DNA of 9,064 nt from Oscillospiraceae bacterium (lineage in GTDB: Bacteria; Bacillota; Clostridia; Oscillospirales; Oscillospiraceae), in NCBI GenBank assembly GCA_031264545.1, contig JAISDV010000050.1, positions 1-9,064 of the forward strand. The letters run 5' to 3'. Position numbers and translations under genes: made by a program. Positions 1 to 5,931 of the stretch are shown here, one piece after another; positions within the stretch are counted from its first letter, which is position 1; every line of letters starts with the position of its first letter. A model generated the notes under the pieces. That model was not told the DNA's origin, ran no database searches, and saw only the letters and a program-made list of their open reading frames with translations.

Positions 1-2
1 TG

Positions 3-536
3 GGAAGCGGCATGGGCGTGCCCTCGATGGGGCTTTACGCCTATGAGCTGTACCGCTATTTCGGCGTTGACAGCATTATACGGATCGGCAGCGCCGGCGG
101 CGTGGCCGATGGTGTGAAGCTGCGCGACGTGGTCATCGCCATGGGCGCTTCGACAAACAGCGCCTATGCGAATCAATATTGTTTTCCGGGGATCCTCGCG
201 CCTCTGGCAAGCTACCCGCTTGTAAAATACGCCGCGGAGACCGCGGAGCGTATCGGCGCGCGCGCCATTGTCGGCCCTGTCTTTACCGCCGACCAATTCT
301 ATGACGCGAACCCCGATTCCGCATCCAAATACCGTGAAATGGGCATCCTCGCCGTCGAGATGGAGACAGCCGGCCTGTACCTGACGGCGGCCCGTGCGGG
401 CAAGCAGGCCCTCAGCATACTGACCGTATCCGATCTGGTCTTTACCGGCGAGGGACTTACAGCCGATGAACGGCAGAACAGCTTTACGGAAATGATGGAA
501 ATCGCGCTTGAAACGGCCTGGAAATCCGTTGAGTAA
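3..536 (+). CDS. deoD: Purine nucleoside phosphorylase DeoD, 5'-truncated by window edge
   Basis: This enzyme cleaves purine (deoxy)ribonucleosides with phosphate to base plus (deoxy)ribose-1-phosphate in cytoplasmic purine salvage. The frame is open from base 3 and begins GSGMGVPSMGLYAYEL, matching the internal GHGMGIPS segment of E. coli DeoD (from memory), so about 60 N-terminal residues lie outside the window. Further family signatures are RIGSAGGV (phosphate/ribose region), LRDVVIAMGAS, AVEMETAG (ribose-binding Met-Glu) and TVSDL, whose Asp is the catalytic acid that protonates the purine. The ATG at 12 is therefore internal, not a start. The C-terminus has the expected length. The next gene starts 25 bases downstream on the same strand, which suggests co-transcription although the functions are unrelated. 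The family call is firm; exact substrate range cannot be read from the sequence. Confidence 0.95.
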   Translation, partial: GSGMGVPSMGLYAYELYRYFGVDSIIRIGSAGGVADGVKLRDVVIAMGASTNSAYANQYCFPGILAPLASYPLVKYAAETAERIGARAIVGPVFTADQFYDANPDSASKYREMGILAVEMETAGLYLTAARAGKQALSILTVSDLVFTGEGLTADERQNSFTEMMEIALETAWKSVE

Positions 537-561
537 AGGCGCTGAAAGCTGGAGAATCTGA

Positions 562-1134
562 ATGAAGTACAGCCGCAAAGAAGTCTTATCGATCCCCAAT
601 ATCCTCGGGTATTTCAGAATCCTGCTAATCCCCTGTTTCATGTACACCTACATGACCGCGGAGACAGTCCGGGACTATTACCTCCCTGCCGTCATTGTCG
701 GGGTTTCTTCGATCAGCGACATGCTTGACGGGCTGATTGCCCGGCGGTTCAACATGGTGACGGAATTTGGCAAGCTGGTCGATCCCCTCGCCGACAAGCT
801 CACCCAGGGCGCGCTGATCCTCTGTTTTATTCTGAAATACCGGTATATGCGTTACCTTCTGGCGCTTTATGTCGTCAAGGAGAGCTATATGGCGGTCATG
901 GGCTTGATTATCCTGCGTCACAACGGAAAAAGGCTCAACGGCGCGAAGTGGTTCGGCAAGGTCAGCACGGCGCTTGTCTATCTGGTGATGCTCATGCTTT
1001 TTCTGCGCCCGATCCTTTTCCCCCAGATGAGCGAACAGACGGTCAATTCCCTCATCTGGCTCTGTTTCTTTGCGATGCTGGCAACCCTGCTGCTGTATAT
1101 CCCCGTGTTCCTCCGGCTTTACCGCGCGGCGTGA
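562..1134 (+). CDS. pgsA: CDP-alcohol phosphatidyltransferase, PgsA-type
   Basis: This integral membrane enzyme transfers a phosphatidyl group from CDP-diacylglycerol to an alcohol. In the PgsA type the acceptor is glycerol-3-phosphate and the product is phosphatidylglycerol phosphate. The diagnostic motif D-x2-DG-x2-AR-x8-G-x3-D-x3-D is complete: D53, D56-G57, A60-R61, G70, D74, D78. The N-terminus SIPNILGYFRI is typical of the family. At 190 residues with several hydrophobic segments (about 20-30, 40-52, 82-103, 132-150 and 160-186), it has the usual family length. The ATG at 562 is preceded by GGAG at 551-554 with 7-base spacing. It follows deoD closely and is probably on the same transcript. 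No T-rich terminator follows it. Paralogous transferases using other alcohols cannot be excluded, so the symbol is less certain than the family. Confidence 0.9.
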   Translation: MKYSRKEVLSIPNILGYFRILLIPCFMYTYMTAETVRDYYLPAVIVGVSSISDMLDGLIARRFNMVTEFGKLVDPLADKLTQGALILCFILKYRYMRYLLALYVVKESYMAVMGLIILRHNGKRLNGAKWFGKVSTALVYLVMLMLFLRPILFPQMSEQTVNSLIWLCFFAMLATLLLYIPVFLRLYRAA

Positions 1135-1250
1135 GCTTTGTCCGTTTTGACACGAGACAGGCCGGACGCCGTCGGCTGTACCCAAAGAAAACCATAAAGG
1201 CTGAAAGCGGAAGCAAGCCCGTGAAAAAGCGCAATCCTGCGCGATAGCGA
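1135..1250. other. Gap after pgsA, no gene
   Basis: First part of the 412-base stretch between pgsA and corA. I see no credible coding frame. There is a bulged hairpin (ACAG-CCG at 1157-1164 with CGG-CTGT at 1173-1179) and a small hairpin GCGCA/TGCGC (1229-1233 and 1238-1242). Neither is followed by a plus-strand T-run, so a terminator for pgsA is not evident. Confidence 0.5.
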
Positions 1251-1279
1251 TTGACAAATTGAGATCAGCGCCGTAAAAT
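1251..1279 (+). promoter_or_regulatory. Sigma-A-type promoter for the corA transcript
   Basis: TTGACA at 1251-1256 and TAAAAT at 1274-1279 are separated by exactly 17 bases, close to the housekeeping consensus. Transcription would start near 1286, giving an untranslated leader of about 140 bases before the small leader ORF and about 260 bases before corA. The -10 box lies inside CGTAAAATA (1272-1280), whose perfect reverse complement occurs at 1357-1365. Confidence 0.75.
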
Positions 1280-1285
1280 ATAGTA

Positions 1286-1426
1286 AAAGCTGTATTTTTG
1301 CGTGAATGACGGGAATTCTATCTTGGTTGCTCCGCCTTCTGCACCGGGATACATAGTATTTTACGCGCAAATCATTCAAGAACAGCTATAAATTCAGGTT
1401 CTGAGCTGCAAAAGGAGTGTTAATAC
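1286..1426 (+). promoter_or_regulatory. Structured 5' leader RNA of corA
   Basis: About 140 untranslated bases follow the promoter, and they contain three nested complementary pairs that build one long interrupted stem: AGCTGT 1288-1293 with ACAGCT 1382-1387, TGAATGA 1303-1309 with TCATTCA 1372-1378, and TATCTTGGT 1319-1327 with ACCGGGATA 1343-1351 (two G-U pairs). The outermost 3' arm can instead pair locally (CAGCT 1383-1387 with AGCTG 1404-1408), just before the leader-ORF ribosome binding site, so two states are possible. I do not recognise the M-box or another known riboswitch core. A cis-regulatory role is inferred from length, nesting and position only. Confidence 0.45.
1388..1406 (+). 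repeat. Intergenic 19-nt repeat, copy A
   Basis: ATAAATTCAGGTTCTGAGC matches copy B (2510-2528) at 17 of 19 positions and copy C (6456-6474) at fewer. It lies in the corA leader just upstream of the leader-ORF ribosome binding site. Its GGTTCTG can pair with CAGAACC at 1491-1497. Confidence 0.5.
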
Positions 1427-1483
1427 ATGAAATCGGACCCCTTACCTGACAGCAGCAGTCCTCACTTGCGAGAAACCAAATAA
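1427..1483 (+). CDS. Short leader ORF (18 codons) upstream of corA
   Basis: A previously unmarked small reading frame, ATG 1427 to TAA 1483, encodes MKSDPLPDSSSPHLRETK. It is preceded by a strong Shine-Dalgarno, AAAGGAG at 1411-1417, with 9-base spacing. That site is better than the one used by corA itself, which starts 63 bases after this stop codon. The product has no membrane segment and looks like a regulatory leader peptide rather than a working protein. The stretch SDPLPD alternates acidic residues and prolines. This is the property that makes ribosomes abort on the enterobacterial MgtL leader (MEPDPTPLP...) when Mg2+ is low. The similarity is short and could be convergent or accidental. 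Translation is supported only by the ribosome binding site and context. A sensing role is inference. Confidence 0.5.
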   Translation: MKSDPLPDSSSPHLRETK

Positions 1484-1490
1484 GCTCTTA

Positions 1491-1519
1491 CAGAACCCGG
1501 CCTTTCGTGCTGCGTTCTG
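1491..1519 (+). promoter_or_regulatory. Hairpin between leader ORF and corA, with competing upstream partner
   Basis: CAGAAC (1491-1496) pairs with GTTCTG (1514-1519). After one C-C mismatch, CGGC (1498-1501) pairs with GCTG (1509-1512), closing a 7-base loop. The same 5' arm is complementary to GGTTCTG at 1397-1403, upstream of the leader ORF, so the two pairings exclude each other. The corA ribosome binding site starts 12 bases downstream. No T-run follows, so it is not a classical terminator. Confidence 0.45.
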
Positions 1520-1546
1520 CGCGGAGCATGAAAGGATTGATAATAA

Positions 1547-2485
1547 GTGCTCAACTACTACCTCTCGAGGAATGGCCACCTCGAAATCCTTGAAGGACAG
1601 GCCCCCGGCTGCTGGATCGCGCTTACCAACCCGAATGAGGCCGAGCTTAACCGTGTTTCCGGAGAGCTTGAGCTCGATTCGGACACGCTTGGCGCTGCGC
1701 TCGACGTTTATGAGCGTTCCCGCATCGAAACCGACGAAAACTATACCATGATCCTGGTCAACATCCCTACCGTTGAGGCGCATAACGCCAAGGAGCTGTA
1801 TAACACTATCCCGCTTTCGGTTGTCCTCACAAAAGACGTCGTCGTAACCGTCTGCAGTGAGGACACCTCTGTCCTCACCCCCTTCCCTGCCGGCCGGGTG
1901 CGCGATTTTTATACCTACATGAAGTCGCGCTTTATTTTCCAGATACTTTACCGGACGGCGACGCTCTTTCTGCATTACCTGAATATCATTGACCGGAAGA
2001 GTGACGAGGTTGAAAACAAGCTCCAGAAATCCACAAAAAACCATGAGCTGATCGAGCTGCTGAAGCTTGAAAAAAGTCTGGTCTATTTCACGACCGCCCT
2101 GCGCTCCAATGAGGCCGTTATGGAAAAACTTTTCAGATACGACTTCATCAAGAAATACCCGGACGATCAGGATCTTCTGGACGATGTTATCGTCGAAAAC
2201 AAGCAGGCTATCGAGATGGCAAATATCTACAGCGGCATTCTCAGCGGAATGATGGACGCGTTTGCCTCGGTCATTTCCAACAACCAGAACATCATCATGA
2301 AGCTCCTGACCGTGATCTCCGTTGTGATGGCCATACCGACCATGATATTCAGCGCCTTCGGCATGAATATCGAGCTCGGCAGCTTCGTGCGTTTTCCGGG
2401 GAGCTTCGGGCTGATTATCCTGGGCTCCGCCGCGTTGAGCTTCATCGTCTACGCCGTTATCGGAAAAACGCGGCTTTTCAAATAA
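1547..2485 (+). CDS. corA: CorA-family magnesium/cobalt channel
   Basis: CorA is a pentameric inner-membrane channel for Mg2+ (also Co2+ and Ni2+), with a large cytoplasmic N-terminal domain and two C-terminal membrane helices per subunit. The protein has 312 residues, the usual length. Residues 1-245 form the mixed cytoplasmic domain ending in the long helix, the first membrane segment is about 248-271, the hallmark GMN is at 272-274 in AFGMN (more often YGMN), and the second membrane segment is about 286-305, followed by a short basic tail. The start is GTG at 1547, with AAAGGA at 1531-1536 ten bases upstream. It has its own promoter and a long leader with a small ORF, so Mg2+-dependent or translational control is plausible. 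No partner genes are in the transcript. The family call is firm; the transported ion in vivo is from family knowledge. Confidence 0.95.
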   Translation: MLNYYLSRNGHLEILEGQAPGCWIALTNPNEAELNRVSGELELDSDTLGAALDVYERSRIETDENYTMILVNIPTVEAHNAKELYNTIPLSVVLTKDVVVTVCSEDTSVLTPFPAGRVRDFYTYMKSRFIFQILYRTATLFLHYLNIIDRKSDEVENKLQKSTKNHELIELLKLEKSLVYFTTALRSNEAVMEKLFRYDFIKKYPDDQDLLDDVIVENKQAIEMANIYSGILSGMMDAFASVISNNQNIIMKLLTVISVVMAIPTMIFSAFGMNIELGSFVRFPGSFGLIILGSAALSFIVYAVIGKTRLFK

Positions 2486-2490
2486 GATTA

Positions 2491-2524
2491 AGATCCTGAA
2501 TTCCGCGTTATAAATACAGGTTCT
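2491..2524. other. Stem-loop after corA that includes repeat copy B
   Basis: AGATCCTGAATT (2491-2502) and AATACAGGTTCT (2513-2524) are complementary at 10 of 12 positions around a 10-base loop. It begins 5 bases after the corA stop codon, so it could be an mRNA 3'-end structure. There is no clear T-run. A second short hairpin, ACGGCG/CGCCGT (2582-2587 and 2595-2600), sits next to the stop codon of the convergent lipoprotein gene. Confidence 0.4.
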
Positions 2525-2528
2525 AAGC
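2510..2528 (+). repeat. Intergenic 19-nt repeat, copy B
   Basis: ATAAATACAGGTTCTAAGC differs from copy A at two positions and from copy C at three. It lies between the convergent corA and lipoprotein genes, preceded by CGTT as in copy C. Confidence 0.5.
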
Positions 2529-2599
2529 CCGCCGGAACACCCCCGAAATGGAACGAACGGCGCGTCAATACAGCCGGTTTCACGGCGTGACCGCCGCCG

Positions 2600-3214
2600 T
2601 TACTGGCTGACATATTCCGCGCCGCGCGCGGGCAGTACGGTCAGCGAGGAAAGCGCAAGCCGAAGATATTTATAGCCCTCCTCCTCATATTCTTCGAGAA
2701 TGCCGACAGCCTCCACCCAGTCATTTTGTTCCGGGTAGGTCTCGTTCCATACGACCTCGAAGCCGGCGTTTGCGTCTATGCCGCAGCAGCCGGGACCATA
2801 GCGAATGACCGAGTAGTATTTCGCGCCGGTTTCGAAAGCTTCATATACGCTGAAAATCCCTTCGTACTTGATCGTTTTGCCCAGGTAATCCCCGGCATTG
2901 TAATAAATGTCGTTGGTCTGCGCGATGAACATCTTCTCCTTGATTTCCACAACGCCGCCGAAAGGCGCTTCCGTCTCGGGCGCTGCCGTGTCCGTGGGAA
3001 TATCCGCCGGCTGGTATACAGGCGCAATATCTTCCATTTCGGGCGCTGCCGTATCTGCGGGGGCGTCTTTTTGGATCGCCGCGCCGCTATCGGGCAGATT
3101 GACGGCGGGCGTTCCGTTATCGTTTTTCGCGTTCAGGTTTACGGCGGATTTTCCCTGACAGCCGCAGAGTACGAATAAAGCGCAGACAAGCAGCCAAATT
3201 GTGATTTTCCTCAT
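2600..3214 (-). CDS. Zinc-operon lipoprotein with CysCys motif
   Basis: The last gene of the zinc-transport operon. The start used is ATG at 3214, not an upstream start, because ATGA overlaps the znuB stop codon by four bases, a GGAG lies just upstream, and the protein then begins with a clean lipoprotein signal (MRKITIWLLVCALFVLCGC, lipid-anchored Cys19). Residues 20-85 are a low-complexity Ala/Pro/acidic linker with DTAAPE at 54-59 and 75-80, encoded by a 17-base near-duplicate (2976-2992 and 3039-3055). The C-terminal part, about 90-195, is a compact domain containing YGPGCCGIDANAGFEV (CysCys 143-144). It loosely resembles the CCxxDA region of the TIGR03943/DUF1980 proteins found near zinc-regulated permeases. 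I infer an extracytoplasmic metal-binding or delivery role. The function is not established. Confidence 0.8.
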   Translation of the reverse strand: MRKITIWLLVCALFVLCGCQGKSAVNLNAKNDNGTPAVNLPDSGAAIQKDAPADTAAPEMEDIAPVYQPADIPTDTAAPETEAPFGGVVEIKEKMFIAQTNDIYYNAGDYLGKTIKYEGIFSVYEAFETGAKYYSVIRYGPGCCGIDANAGFEVVWNETYPEQNDWVEAVGILEEYEEEGYKYLRLALSSLTVLPARGAEYVSQ

Positions 3215-4080
3215 GATGCATTTCTCCTTTCCGCGATGCGGCGGCACAGCGTCTCTTTGAGCTTCGTCCCCAGGACAAGCCGCGCAGCCCAAAACAGCAG
3301 GAACGCCGCGATATTGACGAGAACGACGCTTGCGCCCGTCGGCGTAGCTTTGACGTAGGAAATTACCACGCCGGCGAAGAAGCAAACCACCGACACGGCC
3401 GCCGAGCATAGGGTCACGCTTTTGAACTTCTTGCACAGCCGCATGGACGTAAGCGCGGGGAAGATGATAAGACTGGAAATAAGCAGCGCGCCCATCATCC
3501 TCATACCCAGCACGATCGTGATCGCCGCGAGGAAAGCGATCAGCATATTGTACAGGCCTGTTTTCACGCCGGTGGCCTTGGCGAAGCTTTCGTCGAATGT
3601 GACCGCGAATATTTTGTTGTAGAACAGGATGAACAAGCCCAGCACTACGATCGCCAGAACGATTGAGAGCGTCACGTCATCCCTGCTCATGGCAAGAATG
3701 CTGCCGAACATATAGTTGCAGACGTCGGTGTTCATGCCTGTCGTAAGAGAAATGATCACCACGCCGATTGCCAGACTGCTCGTGGAAATCAGCGCGATGG
3801 CGGCATCCCCTTTGATTTTGCCGTTCTCGCTGATCCGCAGGAGAAGGAACGCCGCCAGCACCACCACAGGGATGGACACTGTAAGCGGCGCGGCGTTCAT
3901 GGCCGTGGCGATGGCCAGCGTACCGAAGCCGACATGGGAAAGCCCGTCGCCAAGCATGGCGTAGCGTTTCAGCACAAGGCTGACGCCGAGAAGCGCCGCG
4001 CAGAGTGAGACCAGCAGCCCTACCACAACGGCGCGGACCAGAAAGGTATAGGAAAACATCTCCGCCAAGGTGTTAATCAT
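3211..4080 (-). CDS. znuB: Zinc/manganese ABC transporter permease (ZnuB family)
   Basis: Membrane-spanning subunit of an ABC-3 family importer that takes the metal from the ZnuA-type binding protein and moves it inward using ZnuC ATP hydrolysis. The 289-residue protein is almost entirely hydrophobic helices. It begins MINTLAEMFSYTFLVRAVVVG and carries the family features LSLVLKRYAMLGDGLSHVGFG-like text (here about residues 34-53) and the GMRMMGALLISSLIIFPA segment, which contacts the ATPase in this family. ATG 4080 overlaps the end of znuC by 8 bases, and its own stop overlaps the next start by 4 bases, so translation of the three genes is coupled. The family is clear; zinc rather than manganese is chosen from the neighbouring Fur-family regulator and accessory proteins. 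Confidence 0.93.
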   Translation of the reverse strand: MINTLAEMFSYTFLVRAVVVGLLVSLCAALLGVSLVLKRYAMLGDGLSHVGFGTLAIATAMNAAPLTVSIPVVVLAAFLLLRISENGKIKGDAAIALISTSSLAIGVVIISLTTGMNTDVCNYMFGSILAMSRDDVTLSIVLAIVVLGLFILFYNKIFAVTFDESFAKATGVKTGLYNMLIAFLAAITIVLGMRMMGALLISSLIIFPALTSMRLCKKFKSVTLCSAAVSVVCFFAGVVISYVKATPTGASVVLVNIAAFLLFWAARLVLGTKLKETLCRRIAERRNAS

Positions 4081-4783
4081 GCCGCGCGCCTCCCATAAAA
4101 GTCTTTCCGACTTCGGATTGCAGATAGTCCCCGGTTTTGCCGAAAAACACCTGCGTATTCTTCAAATGAAGGATGTGGCTTGCGTATCTGACCGCGCTCT
4201 GGATATCATGAGACACCATGATAACGGTGAGGCCGGTTTCCCGATTGATGGTTTCGATCAGCCGGTAGAGCTCCTGTGTGACAACCGGGTCAAGCCCTGC
4301 CACGGGTTCGTCGAGCAGCAGGACTTTTTTCGTGGCACACAGCGCGCGGGCAAGCAAGACCCGTTGCTGCTGACCGCCCGACAGCTCGCGGTAGCAGCGG
4401 TTCCTGAGCGGGCCAACGTCCAGCCGCTTGATGTTTTCTTCCGCAATCGTCTTGTCTTTTCCGGAGTAAAACGGCAGAAGGCCCCGCGCCCCGAGGCGTC
4501 CTGAAAGGACGACCTCGTAGGCGCTGGCGGGGAAATCCTTCTGCGCGGCGCTTTGTTGGGGAAGATAGCCGATTTCGTTCCGGCCCAGTCCGTCACCCAT
4601 CAGGACGCTTCCGCTCTGCGGCGCTTTCAGCCGCAGTAAGCCCTTGATAAGGGTGCTTTTGCCGGAACCGTTCTCCCCGACAATGCACAAATAGTCGCCG
4701 CTGCGGACTTCAAAGTTGAGGCCGCTGACAGCGGTGCTGCCTTCATATGCGAAGGAAGCGTCCTGACAAGTGATAAGCGCCAT
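4073..4783 (-). CDS. znuC: Zinc ABC transporter ATP-binding protein (ZnuC)
   Basis: Cytoplasmic ATPase that powers the metal importer. All ABC ATPase motifs are intact in the 236 residues: Walker A GENGSGKST at 36-44, Q-loop in YLPQQ at 73-77, signature LSGGQQQR at 134-141, Walker B VLLLDEP at 154-160, D-loop GLD at 163-165 and H-loop His192. The short C-terminus lacks the long His-rich tail of some enterobacterial ZnuC proteins. ATG 4783 is preceded by a G-rich ribosome binding site (AAGGGG) that lies within an intercistronic hairpin. The 51-base gap to znuA and 8-base overlap with znuB place it in the middle of the operon. Metal specificity is inferred from context. Confidence 0.94.
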   Translation of the reverse strand: MALITCQDASFAYEGSTAVSGLNFEVRSGDYLCIVGENGSGKSTLIKGLLRLKAPQSGSVLMGDGLGRNEIGYLPQQSAAQKDFPASAYEVVLSGRLGARGLLPFYSGKDKTIAEENIKRLDVGPLRNRCYRELSGGQQQRVLLARALCATKKVLLLDEPVAGLDPVVTQELYRLIETINRETGLTVIMVSHDIQSAVRYASHILHLKNTQVFFGKTGDYLQSEVGKTFMGGARHD

Positions 4784-4785
4784 GT

Positions 4786-4823
4786 CAATCCGCCCCTTCT
4801 TTCAAAGAGGGATAAGCGGATTG
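4786..4823 (-). promoter_or_regulatory. Intercistronic hairpin between znuA and znuC
   Basis: CAATCCGC at 4786-4793 and GCGGATTG at 4816-4823 form a perfect 8-bp stem. Inside it, CCCT (4794-4797) can pair with AGGG (4808-4811) and CTT (4799-4801) with AAG (4805-4807), leaving a tiny loop. On the minus-strand transcript it lies 11 bases after the znuA stop and buries the purine-rich znuC ribosome binding site. Likely effects are protection of the znuA message and reduced ATPase synthesis relative to binding protein. Confidence 0.6.
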
Positions 4824-4834
4824 CAATATTTTAA

Positions 4835-5809
4835 TCATTGCAGCGCCTCCTTCAAGACCGTCACATTGGCCGTCATAATGTCAAGGTAGGTTTTGCCCGC
4901 CTCAAAGTCCGCTTTTGAGATATTGTGGCAGGCATGGAGAAGCAGGACCTTCGCACCAGTGGCCTCGCTGATGGTATTCGCCATCTTCTCGTTGGAGAGC
5001 TCGATATGGAACACCACCGGAATTTTCTCGGCATTAATCTTATCTATGAGGAATTTCACCGTTGCCGCGCTGGCCTCGGTTTCGGTTGAGCAGCCGGGGA
5101 AAGCGGCGAAATATGTGAGGCCGTAAGCGTCCGCGAAATAGCGAAACGGGAAGCGGTCGCCAAACACGAGGGTTTTGCGGGCGGCGGCGTCAACCACGGT
5201 CTGGAATGCGCTGTCCAACGCGTCCAGCTTACTGAGATACGCCGCGGTGTTTTGCTTGTAAGTAGTGGCGCCGGCGGCGTCAGCCTCGCACAGCGCGTCG
5301 GAGATCTTCTGAACAATCAGCTTTGCGTTCTCCGGTGAAGTCCAGACGTGTTCGTCATATTCGGGCTCCTCAGCCTCGCCCGATCCGGCGGGATCTTCCG
5401 CTTCTTCTTCGTCCTCCATGCCCTCGACGATTTCCTCCTCGACGACATCCACGCAGTCCATAAGAGTGACGATTTTCATCCCGGACGTGTCCATTGAGGA
5501 CAGCACTTCGTTTACCCATTCGTCAGATTCGCCGCCGACGTAGATGAATACGTCGCAATTCTGGATTTTGATGATGTCCTGCGGCGTTGGCTCGAAGGAG
5601 TGGCTTTCGGACGCCGGCGGCAGGAGCATGGTGACATCCGCCGAATCGCCGGCAACAGCGCGGGTGAAATCATATGGCGGAAAGATCGTGGCGACAACAC
5701 TGAGCTTATCGCCCGTACTTGTTTCGATGGGCTTATTCTGCCGGGCGCAGCCCGCCAGCACAGACGCGCCGATCAGCAGGATAAGCGCGATTGGCACAAA
5801 TTTTTTCAT
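4835..5809 (-). CDS. znuA: Zinc-binding lipoprotein of the ABC importer (ZnuA/AdcA type)
   Basis: Extracytoplasmic receptor that captures the metal and delivers it to ZnuB. The start is ATG 5809 with GGAGG at 5819-5823; the upstream ATG at 5845 would put charged residues before the signal. The 324-residue precursor has a lipobox VLAGC (Cys21). Cluster A-I family features are visible: IFPPYDF, His70 in SESHSFEPTP, acidic loop at about 121-153, His154 in DEHVWTSP, and the C-terminal TYLDIMTANVTVLKEAL. Two oddities: the loop that is His-rich in many ZnuA proteins is Glu/Asp-rich here, and the usual third His (HDAFGY) is replaced by GDRFPFRYF, while Cys240 in PGCSTETE and H292/C294/H295 in LHACHN offer other ligands. 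Clostridial relatives share this variant, as far as I recall. Zinc is preferred by context. Confidence 0.93.
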   Translation of the reverse strand: MKKFVPIALILLIGASVLAGCARQNKPIETSTGDKLSVVATIFPPYDFTRAVAGDSADVTMLLPPASESHSFEPTPQDIIKIQNCDVFIYVGGESDEWVNEVLSSMDTSGMKIVTLMDCVDVVEEEIVEGMEDEEEAEDPAGSGEAEEPEYDEHVWTSPENAKLIVQKISDALCEADAAGATTYKQNTAAYLSKLDALDSAFQTVVDAAARKTLVFGDRFPFRYFADAYGLTYFAAFPGCSTETEASAATVKFLIDKINAEKIPVVFHIELSNEKMANTISEATGAKVLLLHACHNISKADFEAGKTYLDIMTANVTVLKEALQ

Positions 5810-5931
5810 AAGGGACAACCTCCGTATTTTGGGTTTCGGGCGCAAAAATACAAGGAAACATCATAGTCCTTCTCTGAAAATGGGCGCACAGCGCCTCTTG
5901 AAGGATGCAGCATTCCCTTGCGGAGCTTATC
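5810..5931 (-). other. Gap before znuA with a short hairpin
   Basis: 122 bases between the small membrane gene and znuA. GGCGC (5883-5887) and GCGCC (5891-5895) form a tight 5-bp stem with a 3-base loop. On the minus strand this is followed by CATTTTC, a poor U-tract, so at most it is a leaky terminator or processing site. No clear promoter for znuA is seen, and read-through from upstream is likely. Confidence 0.35.

Noticed and set aside
1224..1242. Minus-strand terminator-like hairpin GCGCA/TGCGC followed by five T
   Set aside because: No minus-strand gene lies upstream of it that would need termination, and the stem is only 5 bp. On the plus strand it has no T-run, so it does not end pgsA transcription.
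625..1257. Long minus-strand open frame of 210 codons
   Set aside because: Antisense to pgsA, whose complete catalytic motif proves the plus-strand frame. Its protein has no recognisable feature.
1286..1426. M-box (ykoK) magnesium riboswitch in the corA leader
   Set aside because: I looked for its conserved GTTAGGTGAGGCTCC-type core and companion segments and did not find them. A model search would settle it.
1442..2044. Minus-strand open frame of 200 codons
   Set aside because: Antisense to corA and the leader ORF; a shadow of the strongly coding plus strand.
3215..3436. N-terminal extension of the CysCys lipoprotein
   Set aside because: The extension would overlap znuB by over 220 bases and place an Arg-rich stretch before the lipoprotein signal. 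The ATG at 3214 has a ribosome binding site and a coupled ATGA overlap.
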